64,000 nt of DNA from Tetranychus cinnabarinus (lineage: Eukaryota; Arthropoda; Arachnida; Trombidiformes; Tetranychidae), in NCBI GenBank assembly GCA_022266195.1, contig WHVY01000007.1:2418001-2482000 (forward strand). The letters are read 5' to 3'. Position numbers and translations under genes: made by a program. The notes beneath the pieces are model-generated. The model ran no database searches. It saw only the letters and a program-made list of their open reading frames with translations, and was not told the origin of the DNA. Shown here piece by piece: positions 28,001-35,813 of this stretch; the first letter of the stretch is position 1; each line of letters starts with the position of its first letter.

Positions 28001-30129
28001 AATGATCAATCTCGAGCAATTTTTCAACATGGCCTAATGATTAAATGTTACATTTAATTTTCATCTGATTGTTGGTTAAAAGACCAGATAATCTGATTGT
28101 TGAGAAATGATTAATGGTTGAGAGATTTTTTTGTAAGCAAAAATGAAAACAAAGAAAATGCTTGATTAATGTTGTCCATTGAAATTAATTATTAAAGGTT
28201 GATCGCGAATTAGATGTTCATCAAAGTGTTAATTCTCATTATACTGAAGCTTATTATCAATTAGTTGAAGGCTTTATTAGATAATCTTTTGATTGCTGTC
28301 AATCACTCATTTGCATTTGTTTAAGCCTATTTCATGTTTCAACCGATCATATTTCATTGAGCAAGCTGATTGAATAACATGTTGAAATTTCAGTTTCATA
28401 ATTGTGTTTCCATCTTTTTGCCTCTTCTTTATTTCTGTACTTACTCAAGTTACCCAAATATTCAAAAATTAAGTGTCACATTCAGCTAAACATGGAATCA
28501 TTTCATACTTTCATTTCATCAATTTCATCATTTTCTATCAATTTTACATTCAATTTTATCGCTCAAAATTGTGTTAATAATTTGGAAAGCAAAAGATAGT
28601 TGGTTGTCACTGAATGGAAGAGAAATTACTTTTTAAAATTGATTTAAAAAATGTCAATGTTGACTGATGAAACCACGACATGATGAAATTCAGTAAGATT
28701 GATCGAGTCAATTTATTAAAAGGACAAAACGAAATTTGAACAAATCTTTTCATTGACAGAGTTGAGACCTAAAAATATCATTTTCGGGTGAAATTACATT
28801 AAATTACATCACTCTCTGTAACCTTTATAATCTTTAGACTCTGTTTTCTTCAACCATTTAATCATCATTTTTTCCTCTCTCCCAATCCAGAATTTTTTAC
28901 GTTTCTCATGATTCATTGGACATGAAGATATTTTCCTACATTGCCAGGGAATCCAATGTTTTCAAATGTTGTGTCTTTAAAACACCCAAAAAGGTAAGCT
29001 TCAACACTTTTCCTTCCTTTCGATTGTAACCAGATTTTATAACTTCATTTTCCTGGTTTTAATTTTTTCTTCATTTTCTTTACAGTCTCAAGCAATGAGG
29101 ATTGTCAGGACAATCGGTCAAGCATTTGAAGTTTGCCACAAACTAAGCGTACCATACAATACAACTGGCTCAATCCAAGACGAATCAAGTCCAAATCGTA
29201 ACCAGAGAAGTGTGACAACCAATCCTATTGGCAATAAACGAGCAACCGACAATGAAAGCTTAGGAAGTCCGACAAACACTGAATCCTCATTGACACCCGT
29301 TAGTCCCAGTCATCTGAATAATCGTCCAAATACACCGCCAACACCTACCTTTGGAAGTATCCAACAATCGACTGATGAGGGTTGCTTAGATGATCGAACT
29401 ACAACCAACAATATAATCAATAGCAGTACCATTAATAGTATCAATAGTCTAAGTGCTCACACAAACACAACCAGTAACAATATGAACATCAATGAGAGCA
29501 ACAATAATGCGTCCAATAATGTACATTACAATTCATCTAATGGCAATAACAACAATAGTCACCATCTATGCCGAGAGTCTCTTGTTTATATATCTGATAA
29601 TCAGTACGAAAGTTTGGTGACTTCATTGAAATGTTTGGAGGAGAAAATGTATAATCTTACTGATCGCATTTCAACGATTGAATTGAATCAGGAAAAGTTG
29701 CTTGGAATGGTTGGTAAACTTTGCGCTCTACAGGAAGAAGATAAACTGAATTGCAAGGAGAAACAGGGCAACATCAATTCCACTACAACCAATTGTAATG
29801 TTAAAAACAGCAACAGCTCAAACAATTTGATTCAATCTTCATTTCAAACCATAAAACCTACCTCTTTACCAGTGACCAATGGAAAATTGAATTTCCCTTC
29901 TGTCATTAACAATAAATCAGTCAACAATTTAATAAACGGTCCGTCAACATTAACAGTAAATCCAGTGACCACAGTTACAACCAATGCAACCTCCAATGGA
30001 ACAACCATTCAAAGTCCTTCTCTCAATGAGAGTCTATTTTTCAAATCTGATTCTCTGTTTTTCGATTCTGAACCATTAAGAGATTCTCTATTCTCTTTAA
30101 ATGATGACATTTTCTCAACCAATCAATGA
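1074..30129 (+). CDS. NOS1AP: NOS1AP/CAPON-like PTB-domain adaptor protein, five coding exons
   Basis: Coding exons are 1074-1172, 2291-2423, 14927-14999, 28891-28993 and 29086-30129. All junctions are GT-AG and keep frame, giving 483 residues; human NOS1AP is about 500. The ATG at 1074 has a good context (caccgccATG) and begins the family N-terminus, with DEAFQHGITFNAK at the end of exon 1. Exon 2 encodes the strongly conserved VPRPNSRVEIVAAMRRIR, exon 3 ends in HHPIYR, exon 4 has IFYVSHDS and KIFSYIAR, and exon 5 opens with SQAMRIVRTIGQAFEVCHKL. Together these form the PTB/PID domain, roughly residues 15-165. An Asn/Ser/Thr-rich low-complexity linker (about 240-295) follows, then a likely coiled coil (about 309-356, from the SLVYISDNQYESL segment through QEEDK). 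The family links nitric oxide synthase, Scribble and dystrophin-related complexes at the membrane and synapse. The tail repeats SLF-type motifs and ends FSTNQ, so the C-terminal hydrophobic PDZ ligand of vertebrate NOS1AP is not present. The PTB loop between exons 2 and 4 is shorter than in human. Family assignment is very secure; transcript ends are not defined. Confidence 0.95.
2229..2260 (+). repeat. CT microsatellite before NOS1AP exon 2
   Basis: This is an almost pure CT/TTCT run about 30 bases upstream of the exon 2 acceptor at 2290/2291. It merges with the polypyrimidine tract and is likely to help define the 3' splice site. It is probably length-polymorphic. Confidence 0.8.
8922..9055 (+). 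repeat. Direct repeat, copy 1 (pairs with 10149-10288)
   Basis: This copy begins TTGGTTGACATT and runs through GACATTCAAATCTG to TTTCATTGTTTTTCAATCAC, followed by an A-rich end. A second copy in the same orientation starts at 10149, with roughly 85 percent identity judged by eye. The pair brackets about 1.1 kb that contains the palindrome. I see no TG...CA ends, primer-binding site or clear target duplication, so an LTR interpretation is not supported. An old local duplication is more likely. Confidence 0.75.
9416..9818. repeat. 403-bp palindrome (193-bp arms, 17-base loop); foldback/MITE-like element
   Basis: The left arm, 9416-9608, starts AGGGAAGTATCCCAAGTGG. The right arm, 9626-9818, ends CCACTTGGGATACTTCCCT and is its reverse complement. 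I compared the arms at many points, including the 8-T/8-A runs and the GCGACAGTC/GACTGTCGC block, and found no mismatch. The spacer is 9609-9625. The arms include a GC-rich section (CGCCGGTGCGCGGTTCG) unlike the AT-rich surroundings. No transposase frame is present and I could not find a convincing target-site duplication. The near-identity of the arms implies recent origin or gene conversion. Because the element lies in intron 2, the pre-mRNA would fold into a hairpin of about 193 bp. Confidence 0.92.
10149..10288 (+). repeat. Direct repeat, copy 2 (pairs with 8922-9055)
   Basis: This is the same unit as at 8922: TTGGTTGACATT, then GGACATTCAAATCTG, then TTTCATTGTTTTTCAATCAC. A few substitutions and single-base gaps separate the copies. 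Divergence between copies is clearly greater than between the arms of the palindrome they bracket, so the duplication looks older than the palindrome. Confidence 0.75.
15000..28890 (+). other. NOS1AP intron 3 (13.9 kb)
   Basis: The intron is bounded by GTAAGC at 15000 and CCCAATCCAG ending at 28890, phase 2. It is AT-rich and mostly featureless. Contents worth naming are a roughly 400-base stretch open on both strands at 16030-16438, a short coding-like frame at 22636-22830 and the TIR-bounded element at 27311-27924. Bases 16700-16800 carry several loosely repeated TTGATCCAAA-type words. No confident additional exon or RNA gene was found. Confidence 0.85.
27311..27924. mobile_element. Non-autonomous DNA-transposon-like element with 30-bp terminal inverted repeats
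   Basis: The core of the left terminus is TGTGGGGAGAAAGTTATGGACA minus its last two bases (27319-27340). The right terminus at 27895-27916 is its reverse complement with one mismatch in 22. Extending outward to 27311 and 27924 adds 6 matches in 8. The roughly 0.55 kb between the termini has no transposase frame, so the element would be non-autonomous (MITE-like). The target-site duplication is unclear: the flanks TTCATGAAA and GTTTCGAAA are similar but not identical. The interior is slightly GC-richer than the intron around it, with repeated CCTCAGG words near 27530-27560. Confidence 0.6.
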
Positions 30130-31631
30130 TTATGATTATCGAGAAAGGATCAAATGGAACCAGTAAATAAGATGAAAACAATTAGCACTCTTGGTTGTAA
30201 AAAGAAGACAATTTTACACACAAAGTCACACTTGACGAATCTAGAGCAACAAGAAATATTCCCAATGAAAATATTGAGACGAAAATTAGGAAACAAATTT
30301 GACATGAAATTTGAAGATGACACTTGGAAACGTTGATAGATTGGACAATTTAACGACTCAACCATTTAACTTGATTTTCCTGTTTGACATTTCTTGTCTT
30401 TCCAACTTCATGGTTAAATCAATTGAAAGTTGCAATCCATATCTAAATAATTGTTATTATTTAGCCATAAATCATTTTGAAGTGTGCCTTTGCGATAATC
30501 ATAATCATTGTATCCTTTCGGATTCTCTGGTTAATTTCAATAATTAACATCTTTGTTATTAAAGTAAGCAGGATGGTTCAAGAAAATGTAATTGGAACAA
30601 TTACAATCTTCATTAAATCTTGGTTCACCTAATTTAAGTCAAAGAGTTGTAAACAGATTTTCAAAGATACGCAAAGTAAACAAAGGATCATTACCTTGAC
30701 CGGATTGTATGATTTTATATTTAAAAATGTTGATTAAGGAGATTAAATTTTGGCAAGTTGAACATTGTTTGTACCATTCCAGCTCATTACATTTTACACT
30801 AAAGCCAAGTCTGTGAAAAATACTTGATTTTCAAGATAATTGTTCATTTCCATCTTGATCATTCAGTCATCTTTATTTTCATCATGTTATTTGCTCCATT
30901 GTGATTCATCATTACTTTGACTGTAAACAACTGTTAATTCAACTTGCCAAAGATTGTTCAATCGTAAAAGATATTCTTAGTACATTGAATATTGAAAGTA
31001 ACCCAACTAAAAGAGTACAATTCATCTATGCTTCCAAATCGACTGGATAAATCATCATTGGATTAACTTTTAAACAATAACTTTGCTGGTTTTATGGGTT
31101 TACCTGGCAATTTGGAAAGGTTTATTGTCCAATGAATTGAGAAACATTTTGGCAATGTTTATGATGTCTGTTTGACTTCACCCAATCTCTATCTTCACAC
31201 CACCATCATTTCTTAATATTTATTTCATCATTTCCAATGTTGATCCTCTTCTTCTTTCCGGCCTAATCATCATGATTAATCACTCATCGCTGGACACAAA
31301 ATGGTTAAAAACTTGTACAACAGTTCCCACTTTGAATGCAAAAACAATGGAATCTAATTTTGCAAAGCAATCCAACATTGGTACTTCTCTCATCTACACT
31401 GGCAAACGAATACATCAGTCATGACTTAATTTAATGTCTCATTGGTTATATATCATTGATTATTTATGTGTATATCTAATTATTTTATTTATTAAAAATG
31501 AATATGGAAAAATATATTTTAGTTCTTGATTTACTTTTAATTTTTCTTGATTACAAGCAATGACTATTTTATGCAATATAAGTGCATATCTTATGTTACA
31601 AAAGATAAAAGAAACGATATTTTTAAATTAT
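30130..31631. other. Intergenic region between convergent NOS1AP and TMEM199
   Basis: This region holds the 3' UTR of the NOS1AP-like gene on the plus strand and that of TMEM199 on the minus strand. AT-rich sequence around 31440-31520 contains TTTATT (AATAAA on the minus strand), which could serve TMEM199. Short open frames just after the NOS1AP stop have no recognisable domain and are taken as UTR. Confidence 0.55.
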
Positions 31632-32261
31632 TTACATGACTCGAATGAAAAAATACAGCTCTGCGATCGCTATCACAGTGGATGCAGCTAAAGCAACAAT
31701 TATCTGGAAAGGTATATCTTGCTTAGGTAATGAATACTCAACAACTTTATAAATGAAGTAAAATGAGCATAATACCACCAATAGACCATTAATTAAAGCC
31801 GTAATAAGCGATTTGATTTCTTTCACTTCTTTGGATAAATTTTTATTTTCTTTTGAATTTGCTGATGCCAAACATATTCCATTGGACATTTTCTTGTACT
31901 CTTTCGCAGCAGCTTCACATTTTAACTTAATCAGCCTAGCTTGGAGTTCAGGTTTCTTGTTACTAGTCGGAATTATTACATTTGTCTCCTCAAGTAATTG
32001 ATGAAAAAACAAGTCATATGAAGGGTCCAGCTTCTGTAAACATTTGTGTACGTCAGTCAGCTCATCGTACGAAACCATTTGTTTATCACTTTCCTCTTTG
32101 TCCATGATTTCTTTCAGTCTGTTGATGGTCTTATCATCTGCATCTTTACTTACATCATCCTTTAGGCATTTTGAAATAATTTTACGAATTTTAACGTTCA
32201 TTCGATATTCAAATTCTCTAGGATCCAGTTGTTTATTTTCAATTTCACTAAATTTCACCAT
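31632..32261 (-). CDS. TMEM199: TMEM199 / VMA12-type V-ATPase assembly factor, single exon
   Basis: The frame is uninterrupted, 209 residues, against about 208 in human TMEM199. The protein acts in the ER as an assembly factor for the membrane (V0) sector of the vacuolar H+-ATPase, with partners of the VMA21/VMA22 class. Diagnostic segments are the central FFHQLLEETNVIIP followed by KKPELQARLIKLK and AAKEYKKM, which match the family core, and AELYFFIRVM at the end. The N-terminal half is polar and charged. Two hydrophobic segments (about 149-172 and 183-207) are the two transmembrane helices. The ATG at 32261 is the first in frame and gives the expected length. No intron is needed. It is divergent from RPB5 with 345 bases between the start codons. 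Confidence 0.9.
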   Translation of the reverse strand: MVKFSEIENKQLDPREFEYRMNVKIRKIISKCLKDDVSKDADDKTINRLKEIMDKEESDKQMVSYDELTDVHKCLQKLDPSYDLFFHQLLEETNVIIPTSNKKPELQARLIKLKCEAAAKEYKKMSNGICLASANSKENKNLSKEVKEIKSLITALINGLLVVLCSFYFIYKVVEYSLPKQDIPFQIIVALAASTVIAIAELYFFIRVM

Positions 32262-32349
32262 CTTGAAGACAAAACTAAAAGCCTTTTGAAGTAGAGGTGA
32301 GACGGTTTAATTTGGTTACGTTGAAGATACAGTAAAGCTTCTATTAATT

Positions 32350-32430
32350 GTGTATCAATACGCCATTGATTAAGGCCGTATTAAGCGATTTAACTTCTTT
32401 AGCTTCACAAAATAAATTTTTCTTGTTTAC
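32350..32430 (-). pseudogene. Decayed duplicate of a TMEM199 coding fragment
   Basis: Read on the minus strand, this stretch encodes a peptide with KEVKSLNTALINGVL, very close to KEIKSLITALINGLL in the intact TMEM199 (around 31785-31860). The nucleotide match covers roughly 70 bases, including a shared ATTAAxGCCGTAxTAAGCGATTT core. The reading frame ends soon after and the fragment lacks the rest of the gene. It lies upstream of the TMEM199 start and downstream of the TATCGATA motif with respect to the minus strand. It could be transcribed as 5' UTR, but an independent function is not supported. Confidence 0.75.
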
Positions 32431-32439
32431 TTTTTAACG

Positions 32440-32453
32440 ATGTATCGATACAT
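32440..32453. promoter_or_regulatory. DRE-like palindrome (TATCGATA) in the TMEM199/RPB5 divergent promoter
   Basis: ATGTATCGATACAT is a perfect 14-base palindrome with TATCGATA at its centre. That is the core of the insect DRE element bound by DREF-type factors and common in housekeeping promoters. Further TATCG words follow at about 32463 and 32481. It lies 154 bases upstream of the RPB5 start codon and 179 bases upstream of the TMEM199 start codon. Function is inferred from motif and position only. Confidence 0.5.
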
Positions 32454-32606
32454 TACCATCGCTATCGTTGTCTTTTCAATATCGATTTTTGGGATTTAAA
32501 ATTTTTTCCATGCTCAAGTTGAGCAGCTCAAGTATATTTCATCACATTTCTCATATTCTGACAAAACTCATCGTCTTTTTTTCCTGGAATTTGATTTCAA
32601 TTCAAA

Positions 32607-33594
32607 ATGGATGACGAAGCTGACATTTACAAATTATGGAGGATTAGAAAAACAATTATGCAAGTAAGTTTGACTAAAGATTTTTGGTATGTATGTAAAT
32701 ATTCACCTTATTGTTTTATTTTTGCTAGCTTTGCCATGACAGAGGATATCTTGTGACTCAAGACGAACTTGACCAGACTTTAGAACAATTTAAGGAGCAG
32801 TTCGGTGATAAACCAAGGTATGCCATTAGATTTTATCTTTAAAAGTACATTCAACTTAACTAACTTAACATTATTCTTGCATTTTGTGTTTAGCGAGCGA
32901 CATCCATCTAGAAGTGATTTAATTGTTTTGGTCGCTCATAATGATGACCCAACTGGTAAGTTATTCATGACAACTTTTAAATGTCACAATATTCATTTAG
33001 ATTTTTTTACCTCCGTTTAGATCAAATGTTTGTTTTCTTTCCGGACGAACCTAAGATTGGAATCAAAACAGTGAAAAATTATTGTCAAAGGATGCAAGAA
33101 GAAAACATTTCAAGAGCCTTAATTGTTGTACAAATGGGCATGACACCTAGTGCTAAGCAAGCTCTTGTAGACATGGCACCAAAATATATTTTAGAGCAGT
33201 TTCTGGAATCTGAACTTTTGATTAACATCACTGAACATGAGGTAATTTACTTCCTATTTCTTATTTGAAAAACCATTGCTAATTTTTGCTATCCTTCCAA
33301 TATAGCTTGTTCCAGAACATGTTGTTTTAACACCCGAAGAGAAGTCCGAACTTTTGACAAAGTATAAATTGAAAGAAAATCAATTGATGAGAATTCAAGC
33401 CAGTGACCCAGTTGCTCGATACTATGGATTGAAGCGAGGACAGGTAATGTTTACATTCCATTTTTGTTGTTTACATTCAAACTGAACCAATACGAATTGA
33501 ATTTAACTTTCATTTTTATCTCTTTCAGGTTGTAAAAATCATTAGACCTTCAGAAACCGCTGGACGATACATTTCATATCGATTGGTAGTTTGA
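32607..33594 (+). CDS. POLR2E: RNA polymerase subunit RPB5 (POLR2E), six exons
   Basis: Exons are 32607-32663, 32729-32817, 32894-32955, 33021-33241, 33306-33443 and 33529-33594. The five GT-AG introns are 64-85 bases long and every junction keeps frame. The product is 210 residues, exactly the human length. RPB5 is shared by RNA polymerases I, II and III and forms part of the lower jaw near incoming DNA. The N-terminal jaw domain begins MDDEADIYKLWRIRKTIMQ, with RGYLVTQDEL after it. The C-terminal assembly domain is unmistakable: ELLINITEHELVPEHVVL, ASDPVARYYGLKRGQVVKI and the terminus RPSETAGRYISYRLVV. There is a possible AATAAA at about 33759, which falls inside the duplicated segment 33654-33858. 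Confidence 0.98.
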
Positions 33595-33653
33595 AAGCTT
33601 TAAATTTACATGATCAAAACTAAAGTGACCAAAAAAGTTCCAGTTTTCTAATT

Positions 33654-33858
33654 AACACCGGCATTGTTATAAAATATCATATTCAAAATGTCAATGCTTT
33701 TATTGTAATTCGATTAAAGTTACAATTTTCCATTAGAGTTTGTTTCTTATTCAAAGGGAATAAAAAATCTTACCCAAGATAGCATATAAAAGTGGATTGA
33801 TTTTGCCGGCACTTTGTGTGCCGGCTCTTACAGAATGACAAACCCAACAAACATAATG
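33654..33858 (+). repeat. Inverted-duplication copy 1, between RPB5 and Ral
   Basis: This segment is homologous, in opposite orientation, to 36618-36835. Shared blocks are AACxCCGGCATTG at one end, TTTATTGTAATTC, AAAGGGAATAA, AAGATAGCATA, AAGTGGATTGATTTT, and AATGxCAAAxCCxxCAAACA at the other end. Base differences and small gaps are frequent, so the duplication is old. It starts about 60 bases past the RPB5 stop, so it probably overlaps the RPB5 3' UTR and the Ral promoter region. Confidence 0.8.
33805..33825. other. GC-rich hairpin (GCCGGCAC / GTGCCGGC)
   Basis: A perfect 8-bp stem of only G, C and A/T ends encloses a TTTGT loop, conspicuous in sequence that is about two-thirds AT. It lies 211 bases past the RPB5 stop and 297 bases before the Ral start. 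The related copy near 36660 does not preserve the stem, so it may have formed in this copy. It could influence RPB5 transcript ends, but nothing in the sequence proves this. Confidence 0.6.
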
Positions 33859-34121
33859 TATTTGCATTGAGTCAGGTGAAATAAAAAATTATAGCACAAT
33901 AGAGTATGAACTTTATTACTCTTTGGTTTCACCTTTTGTGTGGTCTGTGATTCATAAACAGTCTTAATATTTATTTTTAAGATGTTTTAAAAATTGTAAA
34001 AAGCGGGGTTATTTGCTGCGCGTGACACCTGGTGAAAGTAAAGAAAAATTACGAATGGAAAAAATATTTGTCTTGTCTTGAGAGTGAAATCCTCCCATCA
34101 AAATCAAAACAATTCACCAAA

Positions 34122-35164
34122 ATGGCTGGTAAAACTGTCCATCACAATAATAAGGATTTACCAGTCCTCAAAGTTATTATGGTTGGTACTGGAGGTGTTG
34201 GTAAATCAGCGTTGACCCTACAATTTCTTTATGACGAGGTAATGATTTACGATTAACTACCCTTTTCTCTTCTTTTGTACACTAACATTTTTAAACAAAA
34301 ATTCCCTTTCCATTACACACTAACCGAAATCTCTTTCCAACATCTGTTCTCTTCTCTTTCCTTCAATGTTTGAGTTTTGACTGTGTTAATTGTCATTAAC
34401 TTGTTCGCCTGTCCTAATTGTGTTCATTTGTCATATTTTATTGTTACATTGAGTTCTCATTTTTTTTCTTTCTCGCCATTCCCTTGGCCCTGTTTTTTTC
34501 GTCTCGCTTTTTCTCTTTCTCTCTCCTTTCTTCTTTATTTTCTCTCTTCTCTCTCTCTTTCATTTTTTTCTTTCTCTTTCTCTCGACCTCTCCTCCTTCT
34601 ACTCTATTTGCTTTCTCTTTGCCTTTTCGTTTCCTTCCACGATTGTGATCTGTGCAGTTTATTGAAGATTATGAGCCAACCAAAGCCGATGTCTATCGTA
34701 AACCAGCCAATGTTGATGGAGAGGTTGTCATGGTGGATATCTTGGACACTGCTGGTCAAGAAGATTATGCTGCTATTCGAGATAATTACTTTCGTAGCGG
34801 TGAAGGTTTCCTTTGTGTCTTCTCAATCCTCGAGATTGAAAGCTTTCAAGCTACCCATGAATTTCGTGAGCAAATCTTAAGAGTTAAAGGAGACGATGTG
34901 AAAATCCCTTTTCTTCTTGTTGGTAATAAGGCTGATCTCGACGACAAACGAGTCGTACCTAAGTCTGAAGCTCAAAGATTAGCTGATTCTTGGGGAGTGC
35001 CATACATTGAAACGAGTGCTAAAACTCGGGTTAACGTGGATACCATTTTCTACACTTTAATGAAAGATATTTATAAAAAGAAAATGGCTGAAGCAGCTAC
35101 AAGTAATGGACCTAAAGCCAAGAAATCAAAGAAAAAGAGAAAATCTAAATGTTTATTATTTTAA
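34122..35164 (+). CDS. RALA: Ral small GTPase, two coding exons
   Basis: Exons are 34122-34238 and 34658-35164, joined at GAG^GTAATG / TGCAG^TTT, giving 207 residues (human RalA 206). Ral is a Ras-family switch acting through the exocyst (Sec5, Exo84) and RalBP1 in vesicle delivery and signalling. All nucleotide-binding motifs are present: P-loop GTGGVGKS (22-29), effector loop YEPTKADVY (44-52), switch II DTAGQEDYAAIR (69-80), NKAD (129-132) and ETSAK (157-161). YEPTKAD and DNYFRSGEGFLCVF separate Ral from Ras and Rap. A lysine-rich hypervariable tail (179-203) precedes the CAAX box CLLF; a final Phe favours geranylgeranylation by GGTase I. The start is the ATG before AGK: no earlier in-frame ATG exists in the open stretch. 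The stop lies 18 bases from the stop of the convergent LSM12. Confidence 0.97.
34440..34640 (+). repeat. Long polypyrimidine tract in the Ral intron
   Basis: The second half of the 419-base Ral intron (34239-34657) is almost all C and T in irregular CT/TTTC units for about 200 bases. It ends only about 20 bases before the acceptor. It is far longer than needed for splicing and is a simple-sequence expansion. The intron is several times longer than those of RPB5, LSM12 and TMEM177, partly because of it. Confidence 0.85.
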
Positions 35165-35182
35165 AGATTGTTCCATAATTGA

Positions 35183-35813
35183 TTAATTGTTCCAATATTT
35201 TTCCAACAACTGTTTGATGTAGGAAACGGCTTCCAAAACTTTGGCTGAGTTCACGTTCCTTTTGTCTCCGGCCATATTTGAACTATTACTTGGAATACAA
35301 TTCTCGGGTTTATATGGTGGTTGGATGACAACATTTTTCATCACGATAATATTTTTACCCTCCCAAGTAACAGCATCGATGGTTTTTGACAGATGCAGAA
35401 AGACTTCGATACCTTCATCAGTGACTCCAGAGTCAAAAGCTTTGGCTAACCGTTTTCGCTCCTCAATAGCTTGTTTTTTTCTCAGCTCAACCTGTCCAAA
35501 GTAAAATAAAATGTAATTTAATCTCTCAATGTGATGATCTACTTACTTTGTTTATATTTAGGTGGGGAAGCGATGTTGAATTAAGGTCCTCTTTTTTTAC
35601 TTCCTTTTTTATTTTAACGTCCGTTACATTGCTCAAATTAATTAGATGGACATCATTTAGACTTGCTTGTCCCGAGCTAGCCGGACATTTGATTAGCAAT
35701 ATTTTTTTATGATAATCAAAGGCTAAAACCTCTCCTTCGTAGACACCTTCATGACATGTAATTAAAGATATAATAGAACCTGCTGTAAACATGAATTCAG
35801 CATCTTCCGACAT
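35183..35813 (-). CDS. LSM12: LSM12 homologue, two exons
   Basis: Exons on the minus strand are 35813-35547 and 35491-35183, with a 55-base GT-AG intron (GTAAGT ... GGACAG). The product is 191 residues, human about 195. LSM12 carries an N-terminal Lsm (Sm-like RNA-binding) domain and a C-terminal anticodon-binding-like AD domain, and works with ataxin-2 in translation control. The N-terminal part has TAGSIISLITCHEG, EGEVLAFDYHKKILLIKCPA and DVHLINLSNV (Lsm fold, about 8-70). A Lys/Glu-rich linker runs to LNINKVE. The C-terminal part has EGKNIIVMKNVVIQPPY with the conserved tryptophan before it, ending in a Lys/Leu-rich helix. The start at 35813 (MSEDAEF) aligns with the family N-terminus. An in-frame ATG 12 codons earlier (35849) is possible but would add residues atypical for the family. 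Confidence 0.95.

Noticed and set aside
34377..34880. 167-codon plus-strand frame across the Ral intron
   Set aside because: It is a by-product of the polypyrimidine tract and an out-of-frame reading of Ral exon 2, which is the real gene.
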